Source: Luxibacter massiliensis (GTDB taxonomy: Bacteria > Bacillota > Clostridia > Lachnospirales > Lachnospiraceae). From it: a DNA stretch of 64,000 nucleotides. The translations under genes and the position numbers were made by a program. Location: positions 1,178,001 to 1,242,000 of the forward strand of contig NZ_UWOE01000001.1 in assembly GCF_900604355.1 (NCBI RefSeq), read 5' to 3'. This document shows positions 25,693 through 34,265 of this stretch, in pieces (positions within the stretch are counted from its first letter, which is position 1; each line of letters starts with the position of its first letter). Under the pieces are notes generated by a model. The model was not told where the DNA came from, did no database searches, and saw only the letters and a program-made list of their open reading frames with translations.

Positions 25693-28600
25693 ATGAAGAA
25701 TAGGAACAGTTTAGGCAGAAAGAGCATTTTATATAAATTACACATTCTTGCAGCTGCATTTATTTTCAGCTTTCTTGTGTTCGGCCTTCATGTGCAGGCA
25801 GAAGAAAGGGCGGCTGGCGTGCCGGCCAACCTGAAAATAAATCTGATGGATGAGCCGTTCGGCGTGCCGGCAGATGATATCCGTTTTTCCTGGAGTATGG
25901 ATTCGGGGACAAAGCAGGCGGCCTACCGCATCGTGATCGGCAAAACGGCCCAGGATATGCAGAGCCGCCAATATGTCTATGACAGCAGCTGGGTATCCTC
26001 CGATAAAAGTGCAGGCGTGAAGTTGGGAAAGAGCCTGGAACATAACCGGTTATATTACTGGCAGGTACAGGTCAGGGATGTAAACGGCACTGCCAGCGGC
26101 TTGTCTGAGGCCAGGCCATTTTCTACGGAAGTGGGAAGCCAGTGGAAGAGCACGGCAGGCATCTGGGCGGGGACAGATGATTTTGCATTTTTCAGATATA
26201 GATTCAGCAAGAACACAGGAAATATAGACAGGGCGGTGGTGAATGTGACGGCCTCTTCCCCGGAGCCGTCCAAACAATATGTCTACCATTTTTTTGTCAA
26301 CGAGAATATTGCAGGCATTGGCCCCAGCCGTGTAAACCATGGGGAGCTGTATTATAATTCCTATGATGTGACAAATCTGCTTAAAAACGGGGAAAATGTT
26401 CTGGGCGCTGTGTGTTATGCAAGGTCACAGAGGGCCTTTCTCTGCCAGATGACTATATTTTACAAGGATGGGAGCTCAGAGATTGTCACAAACTCTGGCC
26501 GGGATTCCTCCAGCTGGCTGGCCCTTAGGGGAAACAATATTTATGGGAATAATGGAACCAGCATTGGCACAGGGTACTATTTTGCAAGCGCAGAAAACAT
26601 GAACAGTCCAGCCTATCCCCACGGGTGGCTGAGCTCATCTTATACGATGCAGAACTGGACCAGCGTTACCTCAGCATTTAATGTGGGGAGCACTTTCAGC
26701 CTGAAACCATATCCTTCTGACAATGTCTCCAGATATACGGTGGAGCCGGCTTCAGTAACTAAAAAAGGAGATGGTTCCTATGTTATTGATATGGGCCGGG
26801 AGATTGCGGGGAGCATAGCGCTGAAAATATATTCCAGTTCCCAGAAAGGGATTACTGTCCGTTACGGGGAGCAATTAGACGGCAGCGGAAATGTGATTTA
26901 TAAACTGAATACAGGGAATGTTTACGAGGAAAAGTGGACTTTAAGGACGGGGGATCAGGAGATACCGGGAACGGGGATGAAAACCTTCCGCTATGTCCAG
27001 ATTTATTCCAGTCCTGTTCCACTGGGAAAGGCCAATGTTACAGGCCTGGAAATCCGCAAGAAGTTCGAAGATGCTGAGTCGGCATTTACAAGCAGCAGCC
27101 AGACACTGAATGATTTGAATGCATTATGTAAAAATACTATTAAAGCAGGCAGCCAGCAGTTATATGTGGACACCCAGAGCAGGGAGCGTATGCCCTATGA
27201 GGGGGACGCCTTTATCCAGATGATGTCCAATCACTCTTACAGTGATGATTACGCGCTGGCCAGGCATTCTGTTGACTATCTTCTGTACAATCCTACCTGG
27301 CCTGCAGAGTATGGGTATTACGCTGTGATGGCAGCGTGGCAGGATTACCTGTATACAGGGGATACTTCTCTGCTGGAGAAGGACTACCAGGTTCTGAAAA
27401 ACCAGATGGGAAGTACGGCCATAAGCGGAAGCGCTGGCCTGGTGCAGCCTCCTGCCAAGTCCATTCTGGTAGATTGGCCGGCCGGAGAAAGAGACGGCTA
27501 TGATACCGATGAGGTATACTATAATACTGTCCTCAACGCAGTGTGCGCCGGCGCATATGACAGTATGGCATCCATAGCCTCGGTACTGGGAAACGGCCAG
27601 GATGCCTCCTACTACCAGTCACAGGCAGATACGATACGAAATAATATGATCCAGAAGCTGTATCATGCAGAGACAGGGACTTTTTATGACGGCCTGACAT
27701 CTTCCGGCCAGATTGTAGAACATTCTTCCCAACATGCTACAGCTTTTGCCCTTGCATTTGGCGTGTATTCAGACCTCCAGATGGCTGGCAGGATGTCAGA
27801 GTCGATCCAAAGAGACGGCATTGTGCAGATGAGTGTATATGGATCTTACTTTCTTCTTCAGGGACTGTATAACAGCAATGCAGGAGACCTGGCCAGGCAA
27901 GTCATGACAAATCCGAGCCAATATACAGGCAGCCACAGTTGGTCTAACATGCTCTACAGGACAGGGAATACCACTGCTGCTGAGGCGTGGGACAGTACAG
28001 TGAAGGGAAATTTAAGTAATTTACATCCGTGGGGTTCTGCACCGGGAAGCTGGATGGTAAGAGGACTTTTTGGGATCCAGCCTACATCCGGGGGATTCCA
28101 GACATTTCAGGTAAAACTGCAGCCAGGGGGGTTAGGGCAGGCCTCAGTGGAAGTGCCCACTGTAAAGGGGCGGATAGAAGCGGCCTATACTATTGGCGGG
28201 GATGGGAGTATGCAAGTAAACTTAAAAGTGCCGTCCAACACAACGGCTGATATAAAGCTCCCTTCTGCCACCCAGGGGAGCCAGGTGTCTGTCAACGGGG
28301 GAGCGGTCAATGCTTCTTATCAGGATGGATTTCTGCAAATACAGCTTGGCGCCGGAAGTTATCAGATAAGCTATCATGCCGGGATTTATGCAGATGGCAC
28401 GGAGCTGGCTGAGAATGACAGTGTGGTATACAGCACCTATGGGAAAAGCTGGTCAGCGCTGGAGACCAATGGAAATATGAGCGGCAGTACGGGTAAGGCT
28501 ATTGGACTTGAAGGGATTAAAATGATCCTCAATTCTGGGACCTCCGGCGGAGTGCGCTACAGCGCCCATATAAGTTCCGAAGGATGGCTTGACTGGGCCG

Positions 28601-30054
28601 AGAATGGGACAGTCGGCGGCAGGCCCAAAAGCGGCCGGACAATACAGGCTGTGAAGATAGAGCTGACAGGTGATGCGGCTTCACGCTGGGATATTTATTA
28701 CAGATCCTACTGCCAGAGCTATGGGTGGCTCGACTGGGCGAAGAATGGCCAAGTTGCAGGGACTGTGGGAATGGCCAAACGGATGGAGGCCGTGGAGATT
28801 AAACTGGTTGACAAAGGAGGGGAAGCGCCCGGCGCCACGTCCAGGGCGGCAATCCAGAAAGATGACCTTACCTATTCCACCCATGTCCAGACCTATGGCT
28901 GGCAGTCCCCGGTTTATGAGGGGATGACAAGCGGCACAGAAGGAAAGGCAAAACGGCTGGAGGGTATTAAAATATCCATTAAGAATCTGCCTTATTCCGG
29001 GCAGGTTCAGTATAAAACCCATGTCCAGACCTATGGCTGGCAGGATTGGGTGTCAGATGGGGCTATGAGCGGTACAGAAGGACAGAAGAAACGTCTGGAG
29101 GCAATCCAGATCCAGCTGACAGAAGAGTTAAATGAGAAGTTTGATATTTATTATAGAGTCCACGCCCAGACCTACGGCTGGATGGGGTGGGCAAAAAATG
29201 GAGAACCTGCGGGCACAGCAGGATATGCGAAGCGCCTGGAGGCAATCCAGATCAGGCTGGTGACAAAAGGCGGTGAGGCTCCAGGCAGTACGGACAGGGC
29301 ATATGTGGATAAGGATGGCCCTGGAATCCGTTATTCCACCCATGTCCAGACCTATGGCTGGCAGAGCCAGGTACAGAATGGAGAAATGAGCGGCACAGAA
29401 GGGCAGGCAAAGCGTCTGGAAGGCATCAAAATATCTGTAAATATGCCTGGAGTGGCAGGAAGCGTCCGCTATAAAACCCATGTGCAGACCTATGGCTGGC
29501 AGGATTGGGCCTGGGACGGCGGCATGAGCGGTACGGAAGGGCAGAAGAAGCGCCTGGAGGCAATTCAGATAGAGCTGACTGACCAGCTGGCCGAGAAGTA
29601 TGATGTATATTATCAAGTCCACGCCCAGACCTATGGCTGGCTTGGCTGGGCAAAAAATGGAGAGCCTGCCGGTACAGCCGGGTATGCGAAGCGCTTGGAA
29701 GGGATACGCATACAGCTGGTAGAAAAAGGCCAGGCATTTGATACAGGAGGGACGGCTTACCACGATAAAAATGCAGTCTCTGTCCAGTCTGACGGGCAGG
29801 AGAATCTGGATAAGCCAGAAGAAGATGGGCACATAGAAAGCAGTGGAAAGAGGGAAGAGATCCAGGAAAATCAGGGTCAGTCCGATGTTATTCCAAATCC
29901 AGATGCAGCAGAACCTGACCAGGATCAGGAAGTCCAGTCCCCGGCCGGCGGAGAGGGAGATATGAGTGACAGCACCCAGGATGGTACGGGAAATTCTTCA
30001 GATCTGGAAAACATAGAGGCGCCGGAATCGGATTCTCTGGAAAGTGACGGATAG
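25693..30054 (+). CDS. secreted GH78-type alpha-L-rhamnosidase with nine ChW repeats
   Basis: A 1453-residue exported glycosidase predicted to release alpha-L-rhamnose from glycans. Order: signal peptide (to about residue 36, ending VQA), N-terminal fibronectin-like domain (about 40-150), beta-sandwich domain (150-320), Bac_rhamnosid module (355-455), six-hairpin catalytic domain (about 460-820) and a C-terminal beta domain (to about 895). Near 492-508 the motif RERMPYEGDAF keeps the Glu and Asp positions expected of the GH78 acidic site, though it differs from the common DCPQRDER form. Nine ChW repeats (about 905-1360) and an acidic, Ser/Gln-rich tail follow. Start ATG 25693 lies 4 bases after the previous stop. 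Linkage specificity is inferred. Confidence 0.85.
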   Translation: MKNRNSLGRKSILYKLHILAAAFIFSFLVFGLHVQAEERAAGVPANLKINLMDEPFGVPADDIRFSWSMDSGTKQAAYRIVIGKTAQDMQSRQYVYDSSWVSSDKSAGVKLGKSLEHNRLYYWQVQVRDVNGTASGLSEARPFSTEVGSQWKSTAGIWAGTDDFAFFRYRFSKNTGNIDRAVVNVTASSPEPSKQYVYHFFVNENIAGIGPSRVNHGELYYNSYDVTNLLKNGENVLGAVCYARSQRAFLCQMTIFYKDGSSEIVTNSGRDSSSWLALRGNNIYGNNGTSIGTGYYFASAENMNSPAYPHGWLSSSYTMQNWTSVTSAFNVGSTFSLKPYPSDNVSRYTVEPASVTKKGDGSYVIDMGREIAGSIALKIYSSSQKGITVRYGEQLDGSGNVIYKLNTGNVYEEKWTLRTGDQEIPGTGMKTFRYVQIYSSPVPLGKANVTGLEIRKKFEDAESAFTSSSQTLNDLNALCKNTIKAGSQQLYVDTQSRERMPYEGDAFIQMMSNHSYSDDYALARHSVDYLLYNPTWPAEYGYYAVMAAWQDYLYTGDTSLLEKDYQVLKNQMGSTAISGSAGLVQPPAKSILVDWPAGERDGYDTDEVYYNTVLNAVCAGAYDSMASIASVLGNGQDASYYQSQADTIRNNMIQKLYHAETGTFYDGLTSSGQIVEHSSQHATAFALAFGVYSDLQMAGRMSESIQRDGIVQMSVYGSYFLLQGLYNSNAGDLARQVMTNPSQYTGSHSWSNMLYRTGNTTAAEAWDSTVKGNLSNLHPWGSAPGSWMVRGLFGIQPTSGGFQTFQVKLQPGGLGQASVEVPTVKGRIEAAYTIGGDGSMQVNLKVPSNTTADIKLPSATQGSQVSVNGGAVNASYQDGFLQIQLGAGSYQISYHAGIYADGTELAENDSVVYSTYGKSWSALETNGNMSGSTGKAIGLEGIKMILNSGTSGGVRYSAHISSEGWLDWAENGTVGGRPKSGRTIQAVKIELTGDAASRWDIYYRSYCQSYGWLDWAKNGQVAGTVGMAKRMEAVEIKLVDKGGEAPGATSRAAIQKDDLTYSTHVQTYGWQSPVYEGMTSGTEGKAKRLEGIKISIKNLPYSGQVQYKTHVQTYGWQDWVSDGAMSGTEGQKKRLEAIQIQLTEELNEKFDIYYRVHAQTYGWMGWAKNGEPAGTAGYAKRLEAIQIRLVTKGGEAPGSTDRAYVDKDGPGIRYSTHVQTYGWQSQVQNGEMSGTEGQAKRLEGIKISVNMPGVAGSVRYKTHVQTYGWQDWAWDGGMSGTEGQKKRLEAIQIELTDQLAEKYDVYYQVHAQTYGWLGWAKNGEPAGTAGYAKRLEGIRIQLVEKGQAFDTGGTAYHDKNAVSVQSDGQENLDKPEEDGHIESSGKREEIQENQGQSDVIPNPDAAEPDQDQEVQSPAGGEGDMSDSTQDGTGNSSDLENIEAPESDSLESDG
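28420..29740 (+). repeat. nine ChW repeats in three A-B-C triplets
   Basis: The first two units are degenerate (KSWSALETNG and SEGWLDWAENG lack the QTYGW core); the other seven are close copies. The linkers again cycle in threes, with YDIYYR-like sequence after every B unit and KGGEAPG after C units. Confidence 0.85.
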
Positions 30055-30083
30055 AAAGGCTTTCTTCTGATCAAGACTGCATT

Positions 30084-30230
30084 AAAAAAGGATTCTAAAG
30101 AGCTGTGGCAATGGTAGCATGATATGCTCCCTTCTAGGCAGACAAGTGAAATGTGAAATCATTTAAACTTGTGGCTTAGGAGGGAGCATATCAACTTTAT
30201 TGCCGCAGCTCTTTTGCAGAGCTCTTTTTT
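30084..30230. terminator. large imperfect palindrome with terminators for converging genes
   Basis: GATATGCTCCCT (30121-30132) pairs exactly with AGGGAGCATATC (30181-30192); an outer arm AGAGCTGTGGCAAT (30099-30112) pairs with ATTGCCGCAGCTCT (30199-30212). Inside the right arm a compact stem AGCTCT/AGAGCT (30207-30223) precedes CTTTTTT, a good Rho-independent terminator for the plus-strand rhamnosidase gene. It lies within the last codons of the minus-strand flippase gene. On the minus strand the palindrome is followed by a T-rich run near 30084. Confidence 0.7.
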
Positions 30231-31489
30231 ATAGAAAGCCTGGCAATGACAAAGATATAGATAAGGAAAATTATGGCCAGTGCGATCATTGAGATGGTGT
30301 AAAAGGCTGAGATCCCCATGATACCTCCTGCCATAGCCGTTCTCCGGCCTCCAAGAAGAAAGCAGAGGCTGATCAGCAGGTACCCCCAGATAAGATGGCG
30401 CTGATATCTGGTAATAGTAATGACCATTGTAAAGAAATTGACAAGGGCCAGGAGGCCCCCTCCCAAAAGTAAAATCACCAGCTCAGCCCGGTAAGCCGCC
30501 AGATCTACCCCATATAATAATGAAAGAACAGGTATTCCCAGCAGATAGCCGCCGCCCATTGCCAGGATGGTCAAAACCCCAATAAGAACTGTCTGGCGGA
30601 GGATCAGGAACCAGAACTGCCGCAGCTTTCTTTCGCCCCAGATGATGGCCAGCCGGTTAATCATAGGCTGGTAAATAAATGTACTGAGCAGGCTGATAAC
30701 AAAGACTGGCATGAAAATATAATTAAACTGCGCCTGTTCCTGGCTGGTCAATACGATATCTATTGCATATTTAGGGGCATTTGCCACATAAGCCATGAGA
30801 AATGTGGAAATAAATATTGGAAAACAGTCTATGAGAAGCTCCTTTATGTGGCTTCTGCGGGAACCTTCCTTTTTATAAGTAAAGATCCCAATTACAGAGC
30901 CATTCATACATACAGACAACAGTATGGTTGTGATAAGGCAGACTGTAGTTGTGAATATTAAGTTATGAGTCAGGAAATAGACGGCCATGTATTCAGCAAT
31001 ATATATGCCCAGCCGTATAGTCAGAATCTTTCCGGCAATGTCAAGCCTTCCCTGCTGCTGGAAAAGGCCGTGGTATACATCCTCAAAGGCATCCACTGCT
31101 TTGATGCCGCAGATGAGTATAACGGCAATTGATTTTTCTAAGTCATAGGAACCGCCCATATAGAGAAAGGCTGTATAAAAGACCGCTGCAAGCATCATAA
31201 GTACCGTAGAAAGAATCCGCAGGCGGAAATACTCACTGAAACAGAACTGTTCATTTATATCAGATACCTGGTACTGCCTGACCCCATAGCGCCCCACCAT
31301 GATGAGAAGATTGGCAATCGCGTAAGCGATGACAAAAGTACCGGCATCTGTGACATTATCGATACGGGAAATTACCATCAGGATAACAACCGCCTGGAAG
31401 GAATTAAGCATAGCTGAGAAAGAATTCCATATATAGGCAGACTGCTCCCTGTTTTTTGATGTGGTTAGAAAATTATTTATGATAAACAC
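30197..31489 (-). CDS. Wzx-like polysaccharide flippase/exporter
   Basis: A 430-residue membrane protein with about 12 hydrophobic segments, of the MATE/Wzx (PST) type that flips lipid-linked oligosaccharide across the membrane. Loops are short and basic and the C-terminus (SIKKSSAKELRQ) is cytoplasmic-looking. The only standard start in frame is GTG 31487-31489, but it sits directly on the AAAGGAG ribosome binding site; an in-frame ATA eight bases past the site is a possible unusual start, so the exact N-terminus is uncertain. A good minus-strand promoter lies at 31527-31555. It is flanked by wall-enzyme genes and separated from the main polysaccharide genes by one GH25 gene. Substrate unknown. 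Confidence 0.82.
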   Translation of the reverse strand: MFIINNFLTTSKNREQSAYIWNSFSAMLNSFQAVVILMVISRIDNVTDAGTFVIAYAIANLLIMVGRYGVRQYQVSDINEQFCFSEYFRLRILSTVLMMLAAVFYTAFLYMGGSYDLEKSIAVILICGIKAVDAFEDVYHGLFQQQGRLDIAGKILTIRLGIYIAEYMAVYFLTHNLIFTTTVCLITTILLSVCMNGSVIGIFTYKKEGSRRSHIKELLIDCFPIFISTFLMAYVANAPKYAIDIVLTSQEQAQFNYIFMPVFVISLLSTFIYQPMINRLAIIWGERKLRQFWFLILRQTVLIGVLTILAMGGGYLLGIPVLSLLYGVDLAAYRAELVILLLGGGLLALVNFFTMVITITRYQRHLIWGYLLISLCFLLGGRRTAMAGGIMGISAFYTISMIALAIIFLIYIFVIARLSIKKSSAKELRQ

Positions 31490-31526
31490 TCCTTTACTGA
31501 ATCAGAACATACAATTACTGATGTGT

Positions 31527-31555
31527 ATGTTACATATGTTTGCGGGAAAAGTCAA
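31527..31555 (-). promoter_or_regulatory. promoter of the flippase gene
   Basis: On the minus strand TTGACT (31555-31550) and TAACAT (31532-31527) are spaced by 17 bases, about 40 bases upstream of the flippase start. Confidence 0.6.
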
Positions 31556-31596
31556 GAGAGGCAGGCCAGGATAACAAAGATTTGATGTACTGGCTA

Positions 31597-31626
31597 TTGA
31601 CATATAAAAGAAAAATAGAATATACT
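31597..31626 (+). promoter_or_regulatory. promoter of the GH25 ChW gene
   Basis: TTGACA (31597-31602) and TATACT (31621-31626) are separated by 18 bases, about 48 bases before the ATG. A 15-base palindrome overlaps the -10 box. Confidence 0.7.
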
Positions 31627-31636
31627 TATTAAGTAT
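31622..31636. promoter_or_regulatory. palindrome overlapping the -10 box, possible operator
   Basis: ATACTTA-T-TAAGTAT is a perfect 7-bp dyad with a single central base, placed across the -10 element of the promoter for the GH25 gene. No regulator is assigned. Confidence 0.4.
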
Positions 31637-31673
31637 GAGATATTTTGTATCATTTTACAGAAGGGAGTAGTAA

Positions 31674-34169
31674 ATGAAGAGACACATTAGAAAAATGCTG
31701 GCAGCATTGCTGGGAGTCTGCATAATTGCAGGAAATACTAGCACTTATGGAAGCATCAGCCACGCAGCTCCTGAAAGTGAGGCGGCTGTGCAGGAAGATG
31801 GGACAGCAGAGGCCGGGGAGCAGGGCCAGACAGAAGGGGTTGGCAGTACTGCCGGTGAAGCAGAAGGAACAGGAGAAGCAGGCGCGGGCGCTGAGGCAGC
31901 ATCCTCCGAGGAAAGCCAGGCTGGACAGACAGGGGATGATACAACAGCTCCAGAGCAGGCGGAGGAACAGGAAAATACTTCAGAAGAGGCGGGGATTGCG
32001 GCCCAAAGCGATGACAGTACAGAGACAGCATCCCAGGAGAGCCAGGAGTTAAAGGAAAACAGCTGGAGATACCAGGATGGAAATCTGATAGAGAATTATG
32101 AAATATCCTCCAGGGCAGGTTATGCCAATGCGTGGAAAAAGGTAAACGGGGTATACATGAATGATAATGGCCAGGCCATTATCGGAGCCAAGAAAAAGGG
32201 AATCGATGTCAGTGAACACCAGGGGAATATTGACTGGGCCCAGGTGAAGGCGGACGGAATTGATTTTGCCATTATCCGATGTGGTTATGGGAATGATTCT
32301 ACATCCCAGGATGATAAGAAGTGGCTCTATAATGTATCGGAGTGTGAGCGGCTGGGCATTCCCTACGGCGTGTACATTTATTCCTATGCCACAGATACAT
32401 CTATGGCTAAAAGTGAGGCACAGCATGTGCTCAGGCTGATTAGCGGCAAAAGTCTTTCATATCCAGTCTATTTTGACATGGAGGATAATTCCACAAAGGG
32501 ACTCAGCAATGATATGAAAGGGCAGATTGCTAAGACATTTTGTGACACCATAACTGCGGCAGGGTACCAGGTAGGGGTTTACGCAAACCTGGATTGGTGG
32601 ACAAACCACCTGACCAGTTCTGTATTTAATAACAGTGCATGGTCAAAATGGGTTGCCCAGTATAATTCTACCTGTGATTATGCAGGGACATATGAGATAT
32701 GGCAGTGTACTTCCAAGGGAAGTGTTGCCGGAATAAGCGGCAATGTAGACCTGAATTTCCTCATGGATGAAAGTGTAGAGGATAATGGGACAGTAAGCGG
32801 GACGGATGCAAATCTTCTGTCATTCTCTGCTTATATGCAGTCCTTTGAATGGCTGGATGCAGTTCAAAACGGCGGCGATGCAGGGATGGCCGGATATTCT
32901 AAAAGGCTGGAAGCATTTAAGATTAGTGTAGGCAGCGGTTATGGAGATTTGGGAGTCAAATACAGCGCCCTTGTACAGGATGACGGCTGGCAGGATTATG
33001 TCAGTGACGGCGCAGTGGCAGGGACAACAGGGCAGAGTAAAGCTGTCCAGGCTGTGAAGATTGAGCTGACTGGAAGTAATGCAGCAAATTATGATATTTA
33101 TTACCGTGTCCATGCCCAGACTTATGGATGGATGGGATGGGCCAAGAATGGAGAGGCAGCTGGTTCAGAAGGATACGGAAAGCGGCTGGAGGCCCTGCAG
33201 ATTGCAGTGGTGCCAAAGGGACAGGCCGCGCCGGGAAGCACAGACAACGCATTCAAGAAGAAAGAAGCTGGGGTGTCCTACCAGTCCTATGTGAATGGAC
33301 AGGGATGGCAGGCAGAACAAGCCAATGGCGCCATGAGTGGAACTTCAGAGCAGGCAAGGAGCATCGAGGCGCTGAAAGTACAGCTTAATCTTCAGCAGTA
33401 CAGCGGTGATGTTGTCTATAATACGTACATGCAGTCCTACGGCTGGCAGACAGAGCAGTCTAACAATGCGGTCAGCGGACTGCCGGGCCAAAACAAGAGA
33501 ATGGAAGCTGTCACCATTAAGCTGACAGGCGAGATGGAACAGCATTTTGATATTTACTACCGCACCTATGTACAGACCTATGGCTGGCTGGGATGGGCCA
33601 AGAACGGGGAGAAGGCAGGTACCTCGGACTTTTCCAAGCGCCTTGAGGGGATTGAGATCCGCCTTGTTGAAAAGGGCGGCGCGGCGCCTGGCGATACCAG
33701 CAATGCATTTAAGCACCGTGACGTACTCTACCAGACTCATATGCAGACCTATGGCTGGACCGGGAAAGCTGCAGATGGAAAAACCGGCGGCGTAACTGGG
33801 CAGGCGAAACGTATGGAAGCTGTGAATATATATCTGTCCGAGCAGAAGTATGCAGGGGATATTCAGTACAAGACCCATGTACAGACATACGGCTGGCAGG
33901 ATTGGGTGGAAAACGGAGCCGATGCCGGGACAGTGGGCCTCAAAAAGCGTCTGGAGGCAATACAGATTAAGCTGACAGGCGAGATGGAAGAGAACTATGA
34001 CATATACTACCGTGTCCATGTACAGACATACGGCTGGCTGGATTGGGCGAAAAATGGTGACAGTGCAGGGACAGAGGGTCTTGCAAAGCGCCTGGAAGCC
34101 ATTCAGATAAAGCTTGTGCCTAAGGGGGAAGCAGCGCCGGGCAGTACAGACCGGGCATTTATTAAATAG
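31674..34169 (+). CDS. secreted GH25 lysozyme with nine ChW repeats
   Basis: An 831-residue exported muramidase predicted to cut the MurNAc-GlcNAc bond of peptidoglycan. A signal peptide (MKRHIRKMLAALLGVCIIAG, cleavage near SHA) is followed by a Glu/Gln/Ala-rich low-complexity linker (about 35-125) and a short segment before the GH25 domain (about 172-369). That domain shows GIDVSEHQGNIDW, the acidic pair in YFDMEDNS, and EIWQCTS near its end. Nine ChW repeats fill 380-831. The start ATG has GAAGGGAG upstream and a clear sigma-A promoter. A strong terminator follows at 34181, so it is likely a single-gene unit. Confidence 0.92.
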   Translation: MKRHIRKMLAALLGVCIIAGNTSTYGSISHAAPESEAAVQEDGTAEAGEQGQTEGVGSTAGEAEGTGEAGAGAEAASSEESQAGQTGDDTTAPEQAEEQENTSEEAGIAAQSDDSTETASQESQELKENSWRYQDGNLIENYEISSRAGYANAWKKVNGVYMNDNGQAIIGAKKKGIDVSEHQGNIDWAQVKADGIDFAIIRCGYGNDSTSQDDKKWLYNVSECERLGIPYGVYIYSYATDTSMAKSEAQHVLRLISGKSLSYPVYFDMEDNSTKGLSNDMKGQIAKTFCDTITAAGYQVGVYANLDWWTNHLTSSVFNNSAWSKWVAQYNSTCDYAGTYEIWQCTSKGSVAGISGNVDLNFLMDESVEDNGTVSGTDANLLSFSAYMQSFEWLDAVQNGGDAGMAGYSKRLEAFKISVGSGYGDLGVKYSALVQDDGWQDYVSDGAVAGTTGQSKAVQAVKIELTGSNAANYDIYYRVHAQTYGWMGWAKNGEAAGSEGYGKRLEALQIAVVPKGQAAPGSTDNAFKKKEAGVSYQSYVNGQGWQAEQANGAMSGTSEQARSIEALKVQLNLQQYSGDVVYNTYMQSYGWQTEQSNNAVSGLPGQNKRMEAVTIKLTGEMEQHFDIYYRTYVQTYGWLGWAKNGEKAGTSDFSKRLEGIEIRLVEKGGAAPGDTSNAFKHRDVLYQTHMQTYGWTGKAADGKTGGVTGQAKRMEAVNIYLSEQKYAGDIQYKTHVQTYGWQDWVENGADAGTVGLKKRLEAIQIKLTGEMEENYDIYYRVHVQTYGWLDWAKNGDSAGTEGLAKRLEAIQIKLVPKGEAAPGSTDRAFIK
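32815..34120 (+). repeat. nine ChW repeats in three A-B-C triplets
   Basis: The units again cycle in order, with B followed by a YDIYYR-type linker and C followed by KG-APG-T. The first and fourth units are the most diverged. Confidence 0.85.
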
Positions 34170-34180
34170 CACTATGGATC

Positions 34181-34231
34181 TGCCGGCCTATACTCGTGAG
34201 GGAAAACGGAAGTATGGGCCGGCAAATTTTT
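34181..34231 (+). terminator. Rho-independent terminator after the GH25 gene
   Basis: TGCCGGCCTATACT (34181-34194) pairs with AGTATGGGCCGGCA (34211-34224) with one G-U pair, followed by AAATTTTT. Confidence 0.8.
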
Positions 34232-34265
34232 AGTATTCAAGTTGGGAACAGGAAGGATAGGATGG

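Noticed and set aside
33345..34172. Long minus-strand frame of 275 codons opposite the GH25 protein
   Set aside because: It mirrors the ChW repeats of the real gene, has no ribosome binding site and no recognisable sequence. Similar long antisense frames at 4423-5139, 13955-14641, 23331-24008, 29128-29832 and 63341-63946 were rejected for the same reason.
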